Assembly: GCF_011764425.1 (NCBI RefSeq)
Contig: NZ_BLPF01000005.1
Location: 310,001 to 374,000, forward strand
DNA from: Phytohabitans houttuyneae
GTDB lineage: Bacteria; Actinomycetota; Actinomycetes; Mycobacteriales; Micromonosporaceae
DNA: 64,000 nucleotides
Direction of reading: 5' to 3'
This document shows positions 33,759-39,679 of this stretch, piece by piece. Every line of letters starts with the position of its first letter. Position 1 is the first letter of the stretch. The notes under the pieces were generated by a model that worked only from the letters and a program-made list of their open reading frames with translations, was not told the origin of the DNA and searched no databases. Position numbers and translations under genes: made by a program.

Positions 33759-34286
33759 CTACGGCCTGTCGCTGACCTCGCGCAGGCGGCGGTACGCCTC
33801 GAAGCCGTCCGGCACCCACTCCCACTCGGCCAGCCGCTGGTCCAGCTCCTCCTCGGTGAGGAAGGCGTGCCAGTCGACCTCCTCCGGCTGCGGCCGCACC
33901 GGACCGTCGATCCGCACCTCGTAAATGGCGGACCACCACGTGTGCTGCGGCGTCTCGTACAGGAACCGGAACAGCGGCACCGGCGCGAGCGGCCCCTCGA
34001 CGCCCAGCTCCTCGGCCGCCTCGCGGGCGGCGGCCGCGTCGTAGGTCTCGCCGGCGCCGACCACCCCGCCGACGAACATGTCGTACAGCGACGGGAAGAC
34101 AAGCTTCCGCGCGGTGCGGCGGTGCACGAAGATCCGCCCCTGCGGGTCGCGGGCGAGCACGAAGGCGGCGCGGTGGCGCAAGCGGTTCGCGTACACCTCG
34201 CGGCGCGGCGCCTGCCCCACCACCACGTCGTGCTCGTCGACCACGTCCAGGATCTCGTCTTCGGAGAGCGGCGCTTCGTCGGTCAC
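33759..34286 (-). CDS. NUDIX hydrolase
   Basis: 175 residues. The Nudix box reads GGVVGAGETYDAAAAREAAE followed by ELGVEG, matching GX5EX7REUXEEXGU. The N-terminal EDEILDVVDEHDVVVGQAPR and VYANRLRHRAAFVLARDPQG segments resemble the IDI/YfcD-like Nudix subgroup. GTG 34286 follows the stop of the upstream ATPase gene by 2 nt, so they are coupled. The substrate is unknown, probably a nucleoside diphosphate derivative. Confidence 0.9.
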   Translation of the reverse strand: MTDEAPLSEDEILDVVDEHDVVVGQAPRREVYANRLRHRAAFVLARDPQGRIFVHRRTARKLVFPSLYDMFVGGVVGAGETYDAAAAREAAEELGVEGPLAPVPLFRFLYETPQHTWWSAIYEVRIDGPVRPQPEEVDWHAFLTEEELDQRLAEWEWVPDGFEAYRRLREVSDRP

Positions 34287-34288
34287 GT

Positions 34289-34816
34289 TCAGATCGTAAG
34301 CGAGCGGCGTACCGTGGCGACCCGCTCCGCCAACGGCCCCGCCGGCACCTCGACGAGCGTGTAGCCGAGCTCGCGGTAGGTGTGCTCGTGGACCCGTTCG
34401 AAGGTCAGCGAGTCCGCGAAGCTGAGCCGGCGCGCGGCGGTGCGTTCCACGAAGCCCTGGTTTCGCACGAAGAGGACGGTCCGCTCGTACTCGCCCTCGG
34501 CCCGCGCGACCTCCTCGCGCAGCAGGCGGGACGGCGGCAGGCCGAGGTGGCGGCACAGCGCCAGCGTGCAGACCGGCGAGCGGTCGAAGAACGTGACGCC
34601 GCCCGCCGCCGCGGCCGCGAAGCGCCGCCGCTGCAGGGCCGCGACCTGGTCCACGAAGTCGTGCTCGCGCCACGGCTCGGCCCGCCCGAGCGCCCGCCAC
34701 AGCGCGATCACGTCGGTGGCGGCCTCCTCCACAACGGCGTGGCCGTCGAGCTCGAGCTGGCGCAGGATCGCGGTCTTACCGGAGCCGGGCGTGCCGGTCA
34801 GGATGTACGCAGGCAT
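34289..34816 (-). CDS. Small P-loop ATPase (AAA_28-like)
   Basis: 175 residues starting at ATG 34816 with GAGGGA 6 nt upstream. Walker A is GTPGSGKT (8-15), and FFDRSP resembles Walker B of kinase-like NTPases; later RNQGFVERTAARRLSFAD and LGYTLVEVP match the AAA_28 family of ATPases/putative kinases. It is coupled to the NUDIX gene, suggesting linked nucleotide metabolism. Substrate unknown. Confidence 0.82.
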   Translation of the reverse strand: MPAYILTGTPGSGKTAILRQLELDGHAVVEEAATDVIALWRALGRAEPWREHDFVDQVAALQRRRFAAAAAGGVTFFDRSPVCTLALCRHLGLPPSRLLREEVARAEGEYERTVLFVRNQGFVERTAARRLSFADSLTFERVHEHTYRELGYTLVEVPAGPLAERVATVRRSLTI

Positions 34817-34918
34817 GGTCGTCCCTCGCAGGGTCAGGATCGGGAGGCGGCCCCGCGAAATCCGAGAGCGGTGCTCGATCGGTGCGGTGCCTCGACCAGC
34901 GTACCTATCGTGGCGGTC

Positions 34919-35332
34919 ATGCAGGCTGAGTGGACGACGGCCGATGTGTGGGTCTTCGCCGCGATCGAGGGGAGCGGGCCGGACGACGGCTACACGCTGG
35001 CCCAGATCGTTGCCAAGGCCGACGGCATCAACCACGCCATCCTGCTGGAGCGGGAGCTCACCCAGGCCGTGCCGCGGCTGCTCGCCGCCGGCCTGATCGG
35101 CGCCGACGCCGAAGCCGACCGCTACTGGCACACCGAGGCCGGGCGCGCGCTGCGGCAGCGCTGGATCAAGCGGGGCGGCCTGTTCAGCTGGGGCAAGGCG
35201 ATGATGCCCGCGCTGCGCCGGATGGGCCCGCCGCAGGACGGGGAGTGGCGGCTGCCGGCCGGGGCGTTCGAGCGCGCCGTCCAGGCCCATCTGGCCTGGG
35301 GCGAGTCGATGCTCAAGCGCCGAAGGAGCTAG
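34919..35332 (+). CDS. Winged-helix-like small protein
   Basis: 137 residues. DVWVFAAIEGSGPDDGYTLA then QIVAKADGINHAILLEREL and LLAAGLIGADAEADRYWHTE resemble a winged helix-turn-helix with a beta-wing. A TATCGT hexamer (34906-34911) lies 7 nt before ATG 34919, indicating a leaderless mRNA divergent from the ATPase gene. It lacks an effector domain. Could be a regulator or merely a structural wHTH. The R4 repeat begins 14 bp after its stop. Confidence 0.7.
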   Translation: MQAEWTTADVWVFAAIEGSGPDDGYTLAQIVAKADGINHAILLERELTQAVPRLLAAGLIGADAEADRYWHTEAGRALRQRWIKRGGLFSWGKAMMPALRRMGPPQDGEWRLPAGAFERAVQAHLAWGESMLKRRRS

Positions 35333-35346
35333 AAGCAGCAGATCAG

Positions 35347-35410
35347 AGCTACCGCGATGTCCGCGGTGGTCCGGACCGTTGCTCCCGCGGTCTCACCGTC
35401 CGCGGTGGGC
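35347..35410 (+). repeat. Dispersed 3' hairpin element, copy R4
   Basis: The plus-strand copy: AGCTACCGCGATGTCCGCGG, then GGTCCGGACC, then CCGCGG...CCGCGG. It starts 14 bp beyond the wHTH gene, keeping the same orientation relative to the upstream gene as R1-R3. Its last hairpin is the first unit of the tandem array that follows. Confidence 0.85.
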
Positions 35411-35630
35411 GATCTCCCGCGGTCTCACCCTCCGCGGTGGGGCGGGCCTCGTCTGCTCGTGGTGGGCGGGCTCCGGCGGTCTCATCGTTCGTGGTGGGTT
35501 AGATCCTGCGGCTCATCGTTCGTGGTGGGCGACTTCCGCGGTCTCACCGTTTGCGGTGGGCGAGTTCTGGCGGCCTCACCGTTCGCGGTGGGCGAGATCC
35601 CGCAGCCTTACCTCCGCGGTGCGCGATCTC
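35385..35630 (+). repeat. 31-32-bp tandem array grown from the R4 element
   Basis: The motif GCGGTGGG-like, with GGTGGG starting at 35404, 35436, 35461, 35493, 35524, 35555 and 35587 and the variant GGTGCG at 35619, recurs every 31-32 bp (one 25-bp step). Each unit has the form CCGCGGTCTCACCGTTCGCGGTGG, cut here as CCGCGGTCTCACC / TTCGCGGTGG, a potential hairpin. The first unit is the distal hairpin of R4, so the array looks like local expansion of that hairpin. The 35333-35952 interval contains no gene. Confidence 0.8.
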
Positions 35631-35721
35631 ACCCCGGCCCGCCAGGGAGTGGCGGCCCGATCCCTTGATCGGCGCCACTACCCCGGCGCCGAGTGCGAAG
35701 GACATCGCGGCAGATCGGGCC

Positions 35722-36056
35722 GATCCGCTAGCGCGCTTCGGTTTGTGCCGGCTCGGAGGTGGCGGCGGCCTGTGCGGGCAGTGTCGGTGGGTCGGGGGTG
35801 ACCGGGTGGCGCAGGCCCGGGTGGTCGGCGGTCGGGCGGATCCGCTAGCGCGCTTCGGTTTGTGCCGGCTCGGAGGTGGCGGCGGACTGTGCGGGCAGTG
35901 TCGGTGGGTCGGGGGTGACCGGGTGGCGCAGGCCCGGGCGGTCGCGGATCCGCTAGCGTGCCTCGGTCTGTGCCGGCTCGGAGGTGGCGGCGGACTGTGC
36001 GGGCAGCGTCGGTGGGTCGGGTGTGACCGGGTGGCGCAGGCCCGGGTGGTCGGCGG
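35722..36056 (-). repeat. Triplicated 3' end of the DUF3159 gene (~108-117-bp units)
   Basis: GATCCGCTAGCG-like anchors lie at 35722, 35839 and 35947. The third unit is the real 3' end of the DUF3159 gene, including its stop at 35953-35955. The two extra units (117 and 108 bp) repeat the last ~34 codons, stop and a few bases beyond, downstream of the gene. The first two copies are nearly identical to each other, so the duplication is recent. Confidence 0.88.
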
Positions 36057-36642
36057 GCAGCGTGCGGCGGATCACCCACCAGCTCACGGCCAGGCAGGCG
36101 GCGACCAGCGGCCAGGTCAGGGCGGCCCGCGCGACGCCGAGCGCGGCCACCTGGTCGGCGGCGTAGAGGGGGAGGAAGACGGCGAGGCGCAGCGCGTACT
36201 GCAGGACCCAGATCCAGCTTGCCCGGCCGTAGGCGCGCAGCAGGTCCGGGTCGCGGCGCCACCGGGTGCGCTGGCGCAGGACCGCGCCGACGATCACGCC
36301 CAGCAGCGGCCACCGCAGGACGATGCTGACCGCCCAGACGAGGGCGCTGGCGGCGTTGGAGACGAGCTGGAGCAGGAAGAAGTCGGCGGCGCGGCCGGTG
36401 CGGACCGCGATCAGGGCGGCCACGCAGACGGCGAGCAGGCCGACAAGAGCGGCGCCGGGCTTGGCGCCGCGCGACAGTCGCCAGACGGCGACGGCGGCGC
36501 CGGCCACGAGCGCGGCGATCACGCCGCCCCACAGTGACTGGCCGCCGGCGAGCCAGCCGGCGGCGAACGCGAGCGGTGGTGCCGTCGCGTCCACCGCTCC
36601 GCGCCGACCTCCGAGCAGGTCAGCGAGCGACTCGTCCCTCAC
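35953..36642 (-). CDS. DUF3159 family membrane protein
   Basis: 229 residues. The N-terminal SLADLLGGRRGAVDATAPPL signature and about six membrane helices, with FFLLQLVSNAASALVWAVSI and LRWPLLGVIVGAVLRQRTRW in the middle, identify DUF3159. The Pro/Ala-rich C-terminus (PVTPDPPTLPAQ ...) is encoded in the unit repeated downstream. ATG 36642 lies near TTAGGNNAGCCTAACTTAG-type sequence (36644-36661), an iron-box-like palindrome, but this is only suggestive. Role unknown. Confidence 0.85.
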   Translation of the reverse strand: MRDESLADLLGGRRGAVDATAPPLAFAAGWLAGGQSLWGGVIAALVAGAAVAVWRLSRGAKPGAALVGLLAVCVAALIAVRTGRAADFFLLQLVSNAASALVWAVSIVLRWPLLGVIVGAVLRQRTRWRRDPDLLRAYGRASWIWVLQYALRLAVFLPLYAADQVAALGVARAALTWPLVAACLAVSWWVIRRTLPADHPGLRHPVTPDPPTLPAQSAATSEPAQTEAR

Positions 36643-36675
36643 GTTAGGGAAGCCTAACTTAGTGAGATCCGCTCG

Positions 36676-37338
36676 TCACGCCTGCTCGGCCGTGGTGGCC
36701 TGCACCGCGAAGACGTCGGCGCGCCGGATCTGCGCGTCCTCGGGTGGCCCGGCGACCGGGGTGTGATAGGTGGCGACGCGCCGCAGCTGGCTCTCCGGCA
36801 GGTGCCGCCGGTCCGGGTCGCCCAGCAGGACGTGTGCGCCGCGCTCGACCGCCCGGGTCAGAAACGGCACGACCCGCTGTGCAATGGGCCCGTCGTAGAG
36901 GGCGTCGCCGGCGAGGACGACCTCCGCGCCGTCGCCGTCACCGTCCAGCATGTCGCCGGGGGCTGGGCTGATGGTGACGCCGTTGATCCGGGCGTTCGCG
37001 GCTATCGCGGCGATCGCGTACGGGTCGATGTCGTTGGCCGTCACGGCCTTGGCCCCGGCCAGCGCGGCGGCGATCGCCACGAGGCCGGATCCAGAGGCGA
37101 TGTCGAGCACCGTGCGGCCCGCGACGGAGGCTGGATTATCGAGGATGTACCGGGCGAGAGCCTGGCCGCCGGCCCACGCGGACGCCCAGTAGGGCGCGCG
37201 CAAGGGCCGGCCCGCGGTAGCCTCCAGGCGCGCCCACAGGATGATGGCGTCCTCAGCGAGGAACAGCCTCACCTCTGGCACCAGCGGCGCGTGCGCGAGC
37301 CGGAGCTGGTCAAGGCTGGTGAATCCGGGCGCGTCCAA
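36676..37338 (-). CDS. Class I SAM-dependent methyltransferase (ETFB/lysine methyltransferase-like)
   Basis: 220 residues. LRAPYWASAWAGGQALARYI is the distinctive motif of ETFB-lysine methyltransferase-like enzymes, followed by motif I VLDIASGSGLVAIAAA, acidic motif NDIDPYA and VLAGDALYD. The start appears to be TTG 37338; upstream CTG 37347 is better spaced from GGAGAG, so the exact start is unsure. It probably methylates a protein side chain or small molecule. Monocistronic. Confidence 0.82.
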   Translation of the reverse strand: MDAPGFTSLDQLRLAHAPLVPEVRLFLAEDAIILWARLEATAGRPLRAPYWASAWAGGQALARYILDNPASVAGRTVLDIASGSGLVAIAAALAGAKAVTANDIDPYAIAAIAANARINGVTISPAPGDMLDGDGDGAEVVLAGDALYDGPIAQRVVPFLTRAVERGAHVLLGDPDRRHLPESQLRRVATYHTPVAGPPEDAQIRRADVFAVQATTAEQA

Positions 37339-37373
37339 TGTGTTCAGCTTGCACTCTCCACATAGGAGCGGCG

Positions 37374-37394
37374 GCCGGAGCCGGCGGCTCCGGC
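37374..37394 (-). terminator. Hairpin between cspA and the methyltransferase gene
   Basis: GCCGGAGCC (37374-37382) pairs perfectly with GGCTCCGGC (37386-37394) across a 3-nt loop. It lies 64 bp past the cspA stop, has no U-tract, and probably ends cspA transcription. Confidence 0.5.
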
Positions 37395-37458
37395 GCGTAG
37401 GCAGGACCTACCGCGTTGGCGTGCTCGACGCGCGCGGCGACGCCAACCCGAACTCAGC

Positions 37459-37662
37459 TCAGATCAGCCGGATGTTGGCAGCCTGCGGACCCTTCTGACC
37501 CTGCTGGATCTCGAACTCCACGCGCTGGTTTTCCTCGAGGCTGCGGTAGCCATCAGCGGAGATGGCGCTGTAGTGGGCGAACACGTCCGGGCCGTTGCCG
37601 TCCTGCGTGATGAAGCCAAAACCCTTGTCCGCGTTAAACCACTTGACCGTGCCGGTAGCCAT
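37459..37662 (-). CDS. Cold shock protein
   Basis: 67 residues, standard CspA length. RNP1 KGFGFI and RNP2 region VFAHYSAI are present (VFAHY replaces the usual VFVHF). It is a single OB-fold that binds single-stranded RNA/DNA and melts mRNA structure. AAGGAGAAAGTC precedes ATG 37662. The leader is unusually structured: a terminator-like hairpin lies ~100 nt upstream of the ATG. Confidence 0.95.
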   Translation of the reverse strand: MATGTVKWFNADKGFGFITQDGNGPDVFAHYSAISADGYRSLEENQRVEFEIQQGQKGPQAANIRLI

Positions 37663-37751
37663 GACTTTCTCCTTGTCGAAGGCCGATGGGGCCTACACCG
37701 TGTAGGCGCCCAGTCGCCGTGTTGATTCAATCCTCGTCCGGAAAAAGTCCG

Positions 37752-37792
37752 GAAAAACAAAGAACGCCTGGTGGTCTTCGTTACCAGGCGTT
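37752..37792 (-). terminator. Terminator-like hairpin in the cspA leader region
   Basis: AACGCCTGGT (37763-37772) and its perfect complement (37783-37792) enclose a 10-nt loop. On the minus strand CTTTGTTTTTCC follows, so it is an intrinsic terminator upstream of cspA. There is no minus-strand gene upstream for it to serve, so it either ends a small RNA or acts as an attenuator in a long cspA leader. Confidence 0.6.
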
Positions 37793-37946
37793 GGCAAAGT
37801 CCGTGGAAGTCCCAAAACCGCAACAGCGTAGAGGCTACCACGTTGGGGGAGGTGCCGCCGGGGAAACGGCGACTACGATGAGCGAGGCCATCGATCCCGG
37901 AGTTCGCGCGCCGCCCCTCGCGGCCGAAGCAGGAGACGATCACCAC

Positions 37947-38201
37947 ATGCACGTTCTCTTTCTAGGCGGTCCCTGGCACGGCGAGCGCCACGAGGTCATC
38001 CCGTCACGGCGGGCACGCGGCAGCGAAGGACTGCCCCAGCAGTACAGCGTGCGCGAGTCCCTCGGCGGCGCCCTCGCCGGCGAAGGCGGCGGCGCGCCGG
38101 CCGGCGACCGTGTCATCTACACCCGGCGGTTCGCTCAGGGCGCCGGCGAGCGGAGGGCGGTCTACGTGGCGCCCGACTACCGCGGGCCCGCCCGCGCGTA
38201 A
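37947..38201 (+). CDS. Small conserved-looking protein, unknown
   Basis: 84 residues from ATG 37947 with AGGAGA 10 nt upstream; an in-frame ATG at 37875 would add 24 residues. It reads HVLFLGGPWHGERHEVIPSR then RVIYTRRFAQGA and YVAPDYRGP. The GGPWHG start and YxRR pattern are typical of small actinobacterial and phage-associated proteins annotated only as hypothetical. No function assigned. Confidence 0.65.
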   Translation: MHVLFLGGPWHGERHEVIPSRRARGSEGLPQQYSVRESLGGALAGEGGGAPAGDRVIYTRRFAQGAGERRAVYVAPDYRGPARA

Positions 38202-38220
38202 GGCGAGCAGGCGACTACTC

Positions 38221-38667
38221 TCAGTCCCGCTTCGGGCGGGCTGAGAGTTCGCCGTAGAAGTCGTAGATCCTCGCAATCGCCGCGTCGAGGTCGACAAGGT
38301 CGATCGGCTTGGTGACGTAGGCGTTGGCGCGCCCGGCGTAGCTCGCGGAGATGTCCGAGGGCTGCTCCGACGTGGTCAGGATGACCACCGGGATCGTGGC
38401 CAGGGCCTGGTCGGACTTGACGGCGGCGAGGACCTGGCGGCCGTTCATCCGGGGCATGTTGAGGTCCAGCAGGATCAGGTCCGGCCGCGGCGCCTCGCTG
38501 TGGTCCGCCTCGCGGCGCAGAAAGGCGAGAGCCTCCACCCCGTCGTGCGTGACGTGCAGCCGCACCGGTGCGTGGTGCTCGGCGAATGCCTGCCGGATCA
38601 GGGCGATGTCCGCCTCGTCGTCGTCGACGAGCAGCACGTGGTAAGGGTGGTCCGGTTCGTTCGTCAA
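38221..38667 (-). CDS. Single-domain response regulator (Rcp1-like)
   Basis: 148 residues, receiver domain only. Acidic triplet VDDDEAD, phospho-Asp in LILLDLNMPRMNG, Thr in VILTTS and Lys in YVTKPIDL. The long loop before the phospho-Asp strand and the NMPRMNG wording match the Rcp1/CheY-like subgroup that partners phytochrome-type histidine kinases. No kinase is nearby. Convergent with the small gene at 37947. Confidence 0.9.
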   Translation of the reverse strand: MTNEPDHPYHVLLVDDDEADIALIRQAFAEHHAPVRLHVTHDGVEALAFLRREADHSEAPRPDLILLDLNMPRMNGRQVLAAVKSDQALATIPVVILTTSEQPSDISASYAGRANAYVTKPIDLVDLDAAIARIYDFYGELSARPKRD

Positions 38668-38736
38668 AAGACGCCTCTTCGCAAGGTGTAACCACGGACA
38701 GTCCGGCGTGAGCGTACCTCTGCGCCGGATCGGGTC

Positions 38737-38767
38737 TTGACCCTGACACCGTGTCAGCCGGCAGCAT
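38737..38767 (+). promoter_or_regulatory. MerR-type promoter with operator in a 19-bp spacer
   Basis: -35 TTGACC (38737-38742) and -10 CAGCAT (38762-38767) are separated by 19 bp, the long spacer characteristic of MerR-controlled promoters. The spacer carries the perfect 7-1-7 palindrome CTGACACCGTGTCAG (38743-38757). Probably autoregulation of the MerR gene that starts 8 bp downstream. Confidence 0.7.
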
Positions 38768-38774
38768 CGAGGTC

Positions 38775-39623
38775 GTGTTCGGGATCGGGGATTTCGCCGC
38801 GCTCGGCCGCGTGTCCGTGCGGATGCTGCGGCACTACGACGCGATCGGGCTGCTGCGGGCGGCCAGGACGGATCCGGCGACAGGGTACCGGTTCTACGAG
38901 GCCGACCAGCTGCGCCGGCTCAACCGGATCATCGCCATGAAGGACCTCGGGCTGACGCTCGGCCAGGTCGCGGACGTCCTCGACGACAAGGTCACGGTCG
39001 AGCAGTTGCACGGCATGCTCCGGCTGCGCCGGGCACAACTGGAGGCGCAGCTGGCCTCGGACGCCGCCCGGCTCGCGGGCGTCGAAGCGCGGCTGCGCAT
39101 GATCGAGCAGGAGGGGCACATGAGCACCGAGGACGTGGTGTTGAAGCAGGTCGCACCGGCGCGGGTCGCGGAGCTGTCCGCGCTGGCCGCCAGCTACGAG
39201 GGCGAGGACATCGGCCCGGTGATCGTCCCGCTGTACGAGCAGATGTGGCAGCGGCTGGGCGCCGCCGGCATCCGCCCCAGCGGCGCGCCGGTCGCCTACT
39301 ACGTGGCCGAGCCCGACGGGCAGGCGGTGACGGTGCACGCGGGCGTCGAGGTGGCGCCCGGCACGAGGGCGGACGACACCATCGACGTGGTGGATCTGCC
39401 GGGGATCGACTCCGCGGCGACGATCGTGCACCGCGGCCCGATGGAAGAGGCGTTCCGCAGCATGGAGATCCTCGCGCGGTGGATCGACGACAACGGCTAC
39501 CAGCCGGTCGGTTTCGCCCGCGAGGTGTGCCTGCACTTCGACCCAGAAAGCCCGGCCAACTGGGTGCACGAGTTTCAGCTAGAGGTCGCCAAGCCCGATC
39601 CGGCGGCGGTGACTCCGCGTTGA
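38775..39623 (+). CDS. MerR-family regulator with GyrI-like effector domain
   Basis: 282 residues from GTG 38775, chosen because the family start FGIGDFAALGRVSVRMLRHYD begins there and the -10 lies 7 nt upstream (leaderless); GTG 38751 would lie inside the operator. The N-terminal winged HTH and coiled coil (to ~115) are followed by a GyrI/AraC-effector-like ligand-binding domain (VAPARVAELSALAASYEG ... VHEFQLEV). Regulators of the BltR/BmrR type sense small hydrophobic molecules and control efflux. No efflux target sits downstream, so the targets may be elsewhere. Confidence 0.88.
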   Translation: MFGIGDFAALGRVSVRMLRHYDAIGLLRAARTDPATGYRFYEADQLRRLNRIIAMKDLGLTLGQVADVLDDKVTVEQLHGMLRLRRAQLEAQLASDAARLAGVEARLRMIEQEGHMSTEDVVLKQVAPARVAELSALAASYEGEDIGPVIVPLYEQMWQRLGAAGIRPSGAPVAYYVAEPDGQAVTVHAGVEVAPGTRADDTIDVVDLPGIDSAATIVHRGPMEEAFRSMEILARWIDDNGYQPVGFAREVCLHFDPESPANWVHEFQLEVAKPDPAAVTPR

Positions 39624-39679
39624 TCAGGGGCTTGGTGGGCGTGTCGGCCGGCGTGTCGACCCACGAACTCCCTGATCAA
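39620..39679. terminator. Inverted repeat at the convergent MerR/TgpA-like stops
   Basis: TTGATCAGGG (39620-39629) and CCCTGATCAA (39670-39679) are perfect complements separated by 40 bp. The left arm contains both stop codons, which abut as TGA-TCA (39621-39626). The right arm is inside the minus-strand coding region. A bidirectional terminator is plausible, without a U-tract. Confidence 0.45.

Noticed and set aside
35385-35630. 31-32-bp spaced repeats looked at as a possible CRISPR array
   Set aside because: Units are contiguous and imperfect with no unique spacers of similar size, and no cas gene is nearby. It is a tandem repeat grown from the R4 hairpin.
36644-36661. Iron-box-like TTAGG...CCTAA sequence ahead of the DUF3159 gene
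   Set aside because: TTAGGGAAGCCTAACTTAG resembles DmdR/IdeR-type sites only loosely, and a DUF3159 gene is not a known target. Not listed as a separate site.
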